Of a DNA stretch of 64,000 nucleotides, positions 11,338-20,984 are shown piece after piece (position 1 is the stretch's first letter; each line of letters begins with the position of its first letter). The notes beneath the pieces were generated by a model. That model was not told the origin of the DNA. It saw nothing but the letters and a program-made list of their open reading frames with translations, and searched no databases. The position numbers were made by a program, and so were the translations under genes. The stretch lies in the NCBI GenBank assembly GCA_964016885.1, contig OZ024743.1:78848925-78912924 (forward strand), written 5' to 3'. The stretch is from Eledone cirrhosa. Lineage: Eukaryota > Mollusca > Cephalopoda > Octopoda > Eledonidae.

Positions 11338-11545
11338 AGTCGAATCGGTAGAGCATCGGCCTACATGCTTTGTGGCTGTTAGTTACGACCGTTTACGTTC
11401 TGAGTTCAAATCTCGCCGAGGTTAACTTTGTCTTTCATCCTTACGGGGTCGACAAAATAAAGTACCAGTAATACACTGGGTCCGATGCAATCGATTTTCA
11501 GCTCCCTCAAATGTATCCATATGTGCCTAAATAATAATAATAAAA
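11338..11545 (+). repeat. SINE family 1
   Basis: gaatcggtagagcatcggcc, gagttcaaatctcgccgagg, ggggtcgacaaaataaagta, then tgtgcctaaataataataat. It lies head to head with the preceding - strand copy. Confidence 0.85.
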
Positions 11546-11552
11546 CATTATT

Positions 11553-11645
11553 ATTTCAACGTTTGGCACAAGGCCAGCAAGTTAAAGAGAAGGAGAAATT
11601 CGATTAAATCAACCCCAGTTTGATATAATCTATTCTATTGGCCAC
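11553..11645 (-). repeat. SINE family 1, partial
   Basis: Only the 3' half is present: ggcacaaggccagcaag and aatcaaccccag on the complement. Confidence 0.7.
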
Positions 11646-12215
11646 AAGAGTCCAATACATTGATTAAGGGACAATACAAGGACAAAAGCAACTTGGAGTG
11701 GGGTTTACATGGAATAAAGTGATCTGGAAATGACCGAAGATAAACCAGAACGTTTAACAAAAACAACAATTGTATTATCATGGAAACTATCTAAACTATA
11801 ATAAAGAAAGGGGCGCGGTACTACGTCCAGAATATATTTTTTTATCCAGTTTGTAAAATAAGTTGGATTACTTTGAATGAATGAATATTACATAATTTAT
11901 CTACTAAATTTCGTTATTCTTGATTAAATATAAATAATTTTGTTGCTTATTTTAAGATTCACTTCTTTAAAATTTTCAAATGTCAACACTCCGTTTAGTG
12001 ATCGCTTAAATAAACATTCATATATTTCCATCACTAATTTTCTCCTAATGCAGTTTATATGCAATATCGTCTTTTTTAAATGTATCATGGATTACGTTAC
12101 TGATTACATAAGACAGTATAACGCTGTCTTAGTTCAATTTCTGTGTATATTGTCAATTACGATTTTATTTGATGTATCATATCTAGATGTATATATACCT
12201 GCATAAATATACACA
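11646..12215. other. AT-rich intronic sequence, nothing recognised
   Basis: No repeat family, splice-compatible exon or RNA gene stands out. Confidence 0.4.
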
Positions 12216-12221
12216 CTACAC

Positions 12222-12263
12222 ATGCTAGCAGAAAAACCACCCGAAGTGTGATTTTCTGCTAGT
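12222..12263. repeat. Short hairpin (ctagcagaaaa / ttttctgctag)
   Basis: Perfect 11-bp arms around an 18-20 nt loop. It could be a terminator-like hairpin by chance or the remnant of a small inverted-repeat element. Confidence 0.5.
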
Positions 12264-12299
12264 TTGTTTAATGATGACACATATCAACTAGCAACAGTT

Positions 12300-14350
12300 C
12301 AATAATGGGAGGAAGGTGAACTGGGGGGTAATTCCAGCGAGAAACGCCAACAAAATCCCTAGATTGCTCTGTCATCTCATAGACATCGCAGTGCCCCTCT
12401 TCCGGCTTCTTTCTGCCGGTTTAGAAAAGTGTAGTCAGGGTAGACACAGCCTCGCCAGTGTTACCCCTTACACATCTGTCATAAAACACACTAGAAGGCA
12501 GCACCCCCCTCTCTACCTTGACCTTCCAACTCAAGTGTTAATTGCAGAAGTTACTGAGAGCTAGGCCGGAGAGGAAGGTTCATGCGCTAAAATCTTTTAG
12601 ACGTGTCCAGCATACAGCTTCGTTCGCCACAGCTACCAGGCAGAGGAAAACTTGCCGCGCTTCCTTTTTAACTGAAGGTGACAGTTTAATTTTCACTATA
12701 GACCCGGCTGGATCTATTCTCCGACCTCATCACCAGCGACAAGTCCCAACTGCTTTGCTAAGAATTTGACCAAAATTTTAAACCCTGAATTCAGCAGAGT
12801 TATAGGTCGAAAATTATCCAATAAGTCTTCCTTTTAGGCGTCTTTTACCAGCAGCGTTATTACGTCCCCACGGAATTGGTAATCCCCCACCCTGCTGCCA
12901 GTTGCGGGTCACGTCTGCCAATATGTCCCCAAACAGGTCTGGTATAAACTTGTAAAATTTGTTGGGTAGTTCATCCAAACCAACTGACTTACGTCTAATG
13001 TATCCACCTAACACCTCCCGTATCTTGTTAGTCACGGCAAGTCGACGAGATAGTCTCAAGTCAGTTTCCGTTTATGATGAGCCGTCGTTCGTGTCGAACA
13101 GTCGAGTATGGTGCTGCACTCATCTGATGTAGACTGAGTAGCACACATCTGATGTGGACTGAGTAGCACACATCTGTGGACTGAGTAGCACACCTCTGAT
13201 GTGAACTGAGTAGCACTCATTTGATGTGGACAGCAGCACTCATCTGATGTGGCCTGAGTAGCACTCATATGATGTGGTCTGAATAGCACTCATCTGATGT
13301 TGTCTGAGTAGCACTAACCTGATGTGAACTGAGTAGCACTCATCTGTGGACTGAGTAGCACTCATCTGATGTGGACTGAGTAGCACTCATCTGTGGACCG
13401 AGTAGCACTCATCCATCTTAGTCAGTCAAAGACCAAATCGTAGCTTTGTTACCAAGTCGCACTTCCGTTATCCGGGCCTATTGTACAACATTTGTTTCCT
13501 AATATCTCAGCGCACGAGCCTTGTCGTCGGTGAAATTGTCTAGGGCTTATTCTCGCTGTCAGCACATCGGTTGGGATACCTCTTTTAATTTCGTCTTCTA
13601 AATTGCTCTCTATCGCACTATCTAGTCTTTCTTACTGCTAATACTTTACTATACCTTACCGACTCTACTTTAATGGGTCTCTTTAGAGCTTCCCACCACC
13701 AGTTGTTGATGATTACCTCAATCAACTATTGCTAATCCGCGTTCTGTAGGCTTTACGTGCTGGGAAGGACGCGTTTAGTATTCTGTAGCCGGACCTTTGT
13801 CTGTGGATTCTATCTCGGTCAACCGTGCAGATCACGAATGTGCGGTCTGTGTAGTCAACCAGTTTAAATTGTGGACACTTTACTCCATCCTTGTCTGTTG
13901 GCCTAATAAATACTATATCTTGGTTCAATCTGGATGACTCACTGTGGTTGCTACCTTAACACGTTTGTGCATATGAGAAATCCAGTCTGACAGGTGGAAA
14001 CGTTTGAGTAGATTTGCCAGGTTGTTGTATCCCCTTCTATGGGCTAACCCCACACAATTCCAGATATAGTTGAAATCCCCAACTAACACCAGGAAATCGT
14101 CGAGGTGTCTAGAGTAATCCTGCCCCAGTAGGGTCGAAATGGTCACTAATGTATTGGCAAAAGAAGATCATCCTAACATCGAGATTCAAACTTTTCCGGC
14201 ACAGTGTTGTCTCCCTACACCCCGAGATGCCACCAGACCCTACACGTTATCATAAAAAAAATAATTCTGGTCTCGCTGATGGCAACCACATTTATTTCTA
14301 GTTACCTGAGATCGTTCCGAAAGTGAATTTGTTGCCATGCCGACCCCGGG
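12300..14350 (-). pseudogene. L1/Tx1-like LINE, decayed and internally deleted (copy C)
   Basis: Reading the - strand, 14146-13925 carries an endonuclease segment (LVLVGDFNYIWN). 13928-13722 carries its end (CPQFKLVDYTDRTFVIC, DRDRIHRQ). 13059-12814 gives RT N-terminal sequence (VGLDELPNKFYKFIPDLF, NWQQGG). About 12815-12740 gives DNFRPITLLN and KILVKF. About 12660-12310 jumps to the C-terminal end (ARQVFLCLVAVANEAVCWTRLK, VKVERGVLPSS). All match the better copy at 27822-31260. The palm domain and zinc-knuckle part are deleted. A minisatellite sits inside at 13110-13410. Confidence 0.8.
13110..13410. repeat. 19-25 bp minisatellite inside LINE copy C
   Basis: Tandem units of agtagcactcatctgatgtg plus gactg, alternating with shorter units lacking atgt. 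About 12 copies. Confidence 0.9.
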
Positions 14351-14838
14351 ATACGCACATTTATACTTGTTACATTGATTATAGTAATCTTATTGGAAAA
14401 AGGGTGAAAGAAAAGAGAGCAAACATTTCACTTTGAGAAGATCGGTTGATCCGGTCTTTTCTTTAGCTGAAAAGGGCTTCTCAGAGGTTTTTATGTTAAG
14501 GTTTAAACTGAATGACCCGAGGTTCTTGGTGAATGTTAATGTTGTTTATTTGTTTCTATGTGGTGGTTGTTCAATACCTCCTCCTTCACGTCGCTGTTGA
14601 TCTTTCTATAACCGGGGAATTGATGTAGGAAGATTGTGTTGGAGATTGTTGCTTTAATTGTTCTTTTTTGGAGGATGGTTGGATTGTGGTGAGGGCATTG
14701 GTGTTGGTATGGACTTGGTACTAAGTGCTGAGGCCCCCAGATCCCTTGTAGCCGTTAGCTAGAGCCGGTCTCAAGTGGGGACAATTTTAAATCCCCCATC
14801 GCAGTCTCCTTTTGTGTTTGTTTCGTCGCATATAATGA
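14351..14838. other. Intronic sequence before exon 2
   Basis: No repeat or exon recognised. The last 40 bases form either the acceptor tract or, if read from the ATG at 14839, a short hydrophobic leader (see exon 2). Confidence 0.4.
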
Positions 14839-14874
14839 TGATTTATACAATTTATGTTTTGAGTTATGTTTTAG

Positions 14875-15088
14875 ATGCAAATTGTGGTGAAAAACCTTTC
14901 CGTCGCCGTCAGAGAAGAAATAAAAGAATTATTGGTGGTACCAGAATATATCCTGGTGACTGGCCTTGGCTGGTGTCATTACATTTCGACGGACATCACC
15001 CTTTTCAAGTAAATTCTGGTTATAAGCATCTCTGTGGAGGTTCTTTAATTCACCAACAGTGGGTCTTGTCAGCTGCCCACTGTTTCGA
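14875..15088 (+). CDS. Serine protease exon 2: propeptide, activation site and catalytic His
   Basis: The acceptor is gttatgttttag (AG at 14873-14874) and the donor gtaagtg starts at 15089. The exon codes NANCGEKPF, a basic run RRRQRRNKR, then IIGG, the new N-terminus after zymogen cleavage. It continues to LCGGSLI and LSAAHC, where His is the catalytic base (His57 in chymotrypsin numbering; residue 225 of the assembled product). C160 fits the propeptide cysteine that stays linked to C302 after cleavage, and C210/C226 fit the 42-58 bridge. RNKR before IIGG matches the R-x-K/R-R furin pattern. The same frame is open upstream to ATG codons at 14836 and 14839, giving [15 protein letters not shown], which could be a short signal peptide of an alternative form. 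Confidence 0.92.
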
Positions 15089-15180
15089 GTAAGTGTTTAC
15101 ACCTCATTTTGTTCATAGCAAATCTTCGAATTAAATAAACGAAATGTTATATTTTCATTAAATTCTATTATATAAAATTC

Positions 15181-15187
<7 letters not shown>

Positions 15188-15220
<33 letters not shown>

Positions 15221-15531
15221 ACAACGGCTGATGATATACATGTAGGTAAATATATTCCTTATCTGATATTTTGTAACTAACCCTACATAGATCGATAACG
15301 AAATATGCGTACGATGTATTATTATCACCTAGAAACGATCGTAAAGCAGTGAAGTATATTTCTAATGACGATGTTTTATTTCATTGTTTTAACTTATATC
15401 ATGACTCTGTTTTCCTTTTGATGTTTTATTGTTTTCCGGGATTTATTTTAACCTACAACATTTTCAACATATGGATTACATTGAGTTCTTCATGCGGACT
15501 AGACCCCACAACTGACAGTGGATATTTCTAG

Positions 15532-15588
<57 letters not shown>

Positions 15589-15624
15589 CCCGAACATTAT
15601 AATAAATGTTCGGTAAACCCATAC

Positions 15625-15681
<57 letters not shown>
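15188..15681. repeat. AT microsatellites with intervening AT-rich intron
   Basis: Pure AT runs lie at about 15188-15218, 15538-15588 and 15626-15681. The sequence between them is unassigned. Confidence 0.9.
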
Positions 15682-15685
<4 letters not shown>

Positions 15686-16128
15686 TCTCAGGAAAATGGG
15701 AAAACTCGGCGTATGGAAGCTGTTAGAACACCAAAATACCGTCGAAGTGGCGTTGGATAAAATATTACCTGGAAGGACAGAGATCAGTGGCTAAAGGTGA
15801 GTTGACTGGAGGGAAGAGAACACTGGAAGGAGGGAAAAGAATGGATATTTGGTTCTCCGTTACGAGCCTCCTATTCCCCGCAGTAATCTCATTAATTCGT
15901 CGAAACTGCTGGAGGTTGGGATCTGACGAGCATATATTAATGTCTGTGACCTTTTGGCTGTCATCCATTCTTTTCCCTCCCTCCTATCTTCTCTTCCTTC
16001 CAGTTAACTCACATCTAGCCACTGATCTCTGTCCTTCCAGGTAATATTTTACCCGACACCGCATTCGACGGTATTTTGCTGTTCTAACAGTTCCCATACA
16101 CCGAGTATTCCCTTTTTTCTGAGATTTC
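15682..16128. repeat. Fold-back element, arms about 165 bp
   Basis: 15682-15848 (aatctcaggaaaatggg ... tggaaggacagagatcag ... ggaaaagaatgg) is repeated in reverse complement at about 15966-16128 with scattered differences. The loop is about 115 bp. Open frames on both strands here are mirror images and not genes. Confidence 0.85.
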
Positions 16129-16237
16129 TATACATTCGCGTCTCAAAACTCTACTTTCGAGTTAGTTTTTTGTTTATATATATGAATGTATGTATAGTAT
16201 ATTTGGCAATATACCGTATGTCACTTACTTATATTTT

Positions 16238-16242
<5 letters not shown>

Positions 16243-16306
<64 letters not shown>
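16243..16306. repeat. (AT)n microsatellite
   Basis: Pure AT run preceded by the atagtatatttggcaatata block that also borders AT runs at 18108, 23726 and 24897. Confidence 0.95.
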
Positions 16307-16307
<1 letters not shown>

Positions 16308-16398
16308 CCAAAGATTAATATGGTTCATTGATTACTCAATGAATATAGTTTTACAATAGATTAAAAGCACTCTACAAGGAAGTTTTCTGGAGTTATTA

Positions 16399-17119
<721 letters not shown>

Positions 17120-17369
17120 CGATGAATTAGTTTTGCGAGGTTTTTGATATGAAATCGTGTGTCGAAACAAATATTGTTATACTTGGGGAGGGTCATATTT
17201 GTGTAATAATATTGCCAGACTTAATAACAGAACACACTCACTGCTTGGTTGATTTTCGCTTCTGTGTCTTTTATATCGGTTAATTTAATTTATTCGGTCC
17301 TCAATGTTACCATTGACTGTCCAACGGTCAAAAATACAGATACAATATAGACACAAACACATATATATA

Positions 17370-17420
17370 GTCTAACAAAGTTCTTTCGTTGCACATCTGC
17401 AACATCGTCAGTGGTGCTAT
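17370..17420 (-). ncRNA. Hammerhead-ribozyme-like motif in PLE 6
   Basis: The - strand reads CTGACGA, one extra T, GTTGC loop GCAAC (helix II), GAAAGAACTTTG. It lies about 230 nt downstream of the nuclease end, the same place and orientation as in PLE 2. Confidence 0.5.
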
Positions 17421-17639
17421 TATGTTTCCTTCTGTTGTATTGTATGCCTATGCCATCTTTATTTAGTCTGTTTATTTATTTATTTATTTATTTTTTCTCC
17501 TCTGCGCATGCGTTTGCGTGTGTGTATAGTGTTTCATGTGTGTTCGTGTTTGGGTGACTGTGTATTGGTTATTGTATTCTATCTTAGTTTAGTAGTGTGT
17601 GTTTATATGTGTTTGTTGTTATTGTGCTTGTGTATGTAT

Positions 17640-17906
17640 TTATTTATATATTTATTTATACTTCTCTTAGGTCAGTATTGTTTGTTTGGGTGTTGTTATT
17701 CCATTCATTTTTTCTGTTTAGCTTGGCCTTCTAAGTTCTATTTCGCTGGCCTCTCTGATTTGCCTATCTGCCGGGTCATTTCTATGTTTAGATATTATTC
17801 TAATTTCTATATTGTCTATGTTACCGTCGTGTTGTTGTCTGGCATGTTCGTATAGTACTGAATAAATTAAATTAACCGATATAAAAGACACAGAAGCGAA
17901 AACCAA
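17640..17906 (-). pseudogene. PLE GIY-YIG endonuclease C-terminal fragment
   Basis: The - strand reads YEHARQQHDGNIDNIEIRI, then ISKHRNDPADRQIREASEIE and, after a frameshift, LNRKNEWNNN. This parallels PLE 2 (ILHQHAKIEHKGKLENIEIK ... LNRKHEWNSN). Only the last 70-80 residues survive. The N-terminal nuclease motifs and RT are absent. Confidence 0.75.
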
Positions 17907-17976
17907 CCAAACAGTGAGTGTGTTGTGTTATTAATTCTGGCAATATTATTACACAAATATGACCTTCTCCAAGTAT

Positions 17977-17984
<8 letters not shown>

Positions 17985-18035
<51 letters not shown>

Positions 18036-18260
18036 CCGAAAATATAAGTAAATGACATAGTCACTACTTTAAAACTGATAGTCTTCTAAATGTTTTTAAT
18101 TAAACATACAGTATATTGCCAAATATACTATACATACATTCATATATACATCGCTATTTCAGAGCACCAATACTAATACCTAATATATATATATATATAT
18201 ATATAAATTAGGTATTAGTATCGGTGTTCTCAAAAAACTTTTTCTTATTTGCTAAACCTT
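17985..18260. repeat. AT run and a 23-bp hairpin
   Basis: AT run at 17985-18032. At 18155-18230, gagcaccaatactaatacc and its inverted partner flank another AT run, so AT repeats form the loop of a hairpin. Confidence 0.8.
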
Positions 18261-18750
18261 GATTATATTTGTTCTGGCTCGTTAATTTATTAACCTGCCA
18301 TAGAACCACATTGGCATACGGTTGGATAATATATGCGTCCCTATATGCATTTTGCATGTAGGGAAACATACTTTATTATTATTAATCTCCCCTGGTCGAG
18401 ATAACATTTTGGTCGTTTTAACTGCTGCTATTTCTAGTACATTGACCTTTCCGCCCCTGCCTTCTATCTTTACACACGGCACTAGACAAAATTGTTTCTT
18501 CATCATACACTCTCATCTCGGGAACAGTTCTGTATGGCGCCAGTTCGTGACTTGAACTCGGGAATTTTATATTCTCCGAGTGAGAAAAACCCTCTGACGA
18601 AAGTCTTCTCCTCAATGGATTTCCGCATGGATTATCCATTTATTTTGAGACTTGAAACCGCGCGGTAAGGGTAATTACAGCAAATACAGTGAACTTTTTA
18701 AAATTTATTTTAAAACTTTTTCTTATTTGCTAAACCTTGATTATATATAT
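18237..18750. repeat. Segment bounded by 37-bp direct repeats
   Basis: aactttttcttatttgctaa and the following ccttgattatat occur at about 18237-18273 and again at about 18712-18748. The 440 bp between them is unrecognised. This could be a target-site-like duplication or two ends of one repeat. Confidence 0.5.
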
Positions 18751-18769
18751 ATACATATAGGGTCAGAAG

Positions 18770-19270
18770 GTTCAGTAAATCCGTAGAAAACTAGTGAGGG
18801 TACCAAAGTCAGCACTCCATGCTAGAGCAGAGTGTATATAATAATAAATTAATTAATCAACCCTTGAAAAGGCTTGATGAACATATAAGGTCGGGATTTT
18901 ACATATTTCTATAGCAACTCTACATTTCCCCGTGTATTGAGTCCTCCAGTGATTAGTGGCTTCCCTAGTCTCAGTACCACATACTCTATACATATATATA
19001 TATTTAATATAGAAAAGCTTCTACAGGACCAGAACTGTTTCGTTCGTGAGAAATCGTCAGGAAGCTGACTGTCCAAGTAAATATGGTGGTATTTATATCT
19101 TTTCTGGTGGTAGGAGAGGGTGGGGATTGGATAGGTGGAGGTCATTGGTTGATGGGTTTAAAGAAAAGGGAATATATATATTTATAAAACATTTAAAATG
19201 TATTGATCTTTGATATTTTGTGGTTGTTTTTCATTGCATAGTGGAATTTCCACAAATGTTCTAATATAAA
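18770..19270 (-). mobile_element. Probable solo PLE terminal repeat
   Basis: It has no coding sequence, but it carries the best hammerhead motif in the window (19016-19066) on the strand shared by all PLE remnants. Boundaries are estimated. Confidence 0.45.
19016..19066 (-). ncRNA. Hammerhead ribozyme candidate (best in window)
   Basis: On the - strand: helix I AGCTTC (19066-19061) pairs perfectly with GAAGCT (19021-19016). The core CTGACGA is 19060-19054. Helix II is TTC loop TCAC GAA, with a T-C mismatch at its first position. Then GAA and helix III ACAG loop TTCTGGTC CTGT, and A at 19022 as the H17 position. The expected cut falls between 19022 and 19021. All three helices and the invariant CTGANGA and GAAA elements are present in order. 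The weak point is the 3-bp helix II. Established knowledge: PLE terminal repeats are known to carry minimal hammerheads. Confidence 0.7.
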
Positions 19271-19286
19271 TTGATTTATTTGGTAG

Positions 19287-19420
19287 TAATACCAGCTTCC
19301 CAAATCTACAAAATCCCGACTACTGGACAGCTGTAATTGGTGAAAACGACGTGAGTAAAAATGAAAGCTTTGAGCAAATTATTGCTATTGACAAAATAAT
19401 TACATATGATTCTTATAGAG
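19287..19420 (+). CDS. Serine protease exon 3: strand before the catalytic Asp
   Basis: The acceptor is ttatttggtag and the donor gtaatt. It completes the Asp codon split after exon 2 (GA|T) and codes PDYWTAVIGENDVS and then FEQIIAIDKIITYDSYR, the family's standard region between the histidine loop and the Asp102 loop. It ends with base G (phase 1). The exon is short (134 nt) and matches the usual S1 intron positions. It lies only 4.2 kb after exon 2 but is separated from it by three fold-back structures. Confidence 0.93.
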
Positions 19421-19754
19421 GTAATTTTGAATTTTTCTCTCTCACATTTCACCCTTAATATTCTGTAATGATTTAGCCTAAAAATAGGCTCGTTAATTCA
19501 AATGTGTATAGTAACTTTACTAGTGGACAGATCGTTGTGAAAATCTGCAGTATTAGACTAAATATTTTGATGATGCTGTCATAGTGTGGTGTTTTATACT
19601 TTTCAATAATATATTTCTGTTGTTGTTTCAAGCAGTACAGGATTTAAGAAAGTCTTAATATCCCGTAATGATTTAGCAGAGAATACCTGAAAATAGATTT
19701 GTTAATTCAAATGTTTATAGTATCTTTATTAATGGGCAGATTATTGTAAACTAT

Positions 19755-20040
19755 AGGCGGTAAATTGGCAGAATCGTTAGAACGTCAAATAAAATGATTT
19801 GCGGTCTTCATCTCTGCTCTCTGAGTTCAAATCCCGCCGAGGTCAACTTTGCCTTTCATCCTTTCGAGATCAATAAAAAAAGTACCAGTCACTTCCATTC
19901 TCTCACTTTCTCTATCCTTCTCTTGAAGAAATCTGCTGTATTCAGGCCGGAGGAGAGATGGGTTCCCCCAGGTTTAAAAATGCCCTAGAAACGCCATATG
20001 TCATTATGGCACCCCTACGTCTCTCTCGGGAGTTACAGGA
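19755..20040 (+). repeat. SINE family 2 (copy 2)
   Basis: Head ttggcagaatcgttagaacg, gagttcaaatcccgccgagg, then the family-2 body (gaagaaatctgctgtattca, ggtttaaaaatgcc, acgccatatgtcattatggc, cgggagttaca). Confidence 0.85.
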
Positions 20041-20618
20041 CAATGTATGTTGGAAACTAAAGACTTTAATTTATGCTGTCATAGTGCTATTTTATATTTT
20101 ACAATAATGTTTTACTTATGTGGTTTAGGTACAGGACGTGAAGTGTTAAAAGGCGGTTTTTGTTCACCGAACTCCTTCATTGAGAGAGTTTAATATGGTT
20201 ACCTTATTCCAAATCCTTTTAATACTTTGATCGAAGAATAAATCTTCAAGATTATGAATTAGCCACAAACTAGAACATAACTCAACAAGGGTTCCTACAT
20301 AAAATTATAACAGAAAGTTTTAAGATAAATATTAACCCATTAAAACAAACAATTTTGTATCAGAGAACCAGAGATAGTTTCAGGAGTTTTGGTATGAAAG
20401 GGGTTAAGATAGTGTTTGGAACATAACATTACGATAGACTGTTTTTAGATAAATATATAGATATTAAGTGAAACAATTATGTATCAGCGCCGATTTCAGG
20501 CGGTTTCATATCAAAAAGCCTCATATCTTATCTAATTTTAGCTCCCATACATCAACCTACCCTAGCTTTTGCTTCGACGCCGCTTCTAACATATCTGTTT
20601 TCTAAATCAATTCGATAG
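20041..20618. other. Intronic sequence, nothing recognised
   Basis: AT-rich, no repeat family identified. Ends at the acceptor ttcgatag. Confidence 0.4.
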
Positions 20619-20771
20619 TAACTCCATATGTTCCTGTGGTATATGACCTGGCTTTGCTAAAACTCAAAACACCAGTTCGCCTTAGCAGATTCATCAACAC
20701 AATTTGTCTTGACAAAACCTTCCTCGAGGACGAACGGTGTATTGTCACAGGCTGGGGGAGCAAGTCTGATA
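20619..20771 (+). CDS. Serine protease exon 4: catalytic Asp
   Basis: The acceptor is aattcgatag and the donor gtaagtt (20772). The split Val codon (G|TA) joins exon 3 in frame. It codes VYDLALLKLKTPV, where Asp is the triad acid (Asp102; residue 282). NTICLD follows, with the cysteine that pairs with the propeptide, then CIVTGWGSKSD (Cys136 and the conserved TGWG). It ends with base A (phase 1). Length 153 nt. Confidence 0.95.
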
Positions 20772-20984
20772 GTAAGTTAAACTTATTTTCTCTCTCTCGC
20801 TCTCTCTCTCTCCTCTACTCCCATCTTTTCTCTTTGTATATATATATTCTATTGCTTTTGTTTATATATATATATATATATATATATAGTTTCGTGGACA
20901 AATATATCAATGTGCCCAGACACGCAGATATATTGCCCTTGGTATGACAGTGTGGTTTTAGCTCAATGCAGGATAACTGGTATA
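20772..20984. other. Simple repeats in intron 4
   Basis: A CT-rich run at about 20790-20830 and an AT run at 20865-20888 follow the exon 4 donor. No gene. Confidence 0.7.

Larger units (their letters stand above)
17120..17990 (-). mobile_element. Penelope-like element 6 (family A), 3' end folded into an inverted repeat
   Basis: 17167-17290 and 17862-17985 are inverted copies (cttggggagggtcat, ttgccag, aaccaaccaa, aagacacagaagcgaaaa). Between them lies the end of a family-A PLE in the - sense: nuclease C-terminus, then a terminal region with a hammerhead-like motif. Relatives lie at 4790-5390 and 53560-53870. Confidence 0.75.

Noticed and set aside
18282..18639. Overlapping 70-80 codon frames on both strands near 18.3-18.6 kb
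   Set aside because: No recognisable domain, no splice-site logic, and bounded by direct repeats; more likely part of a mobile element.
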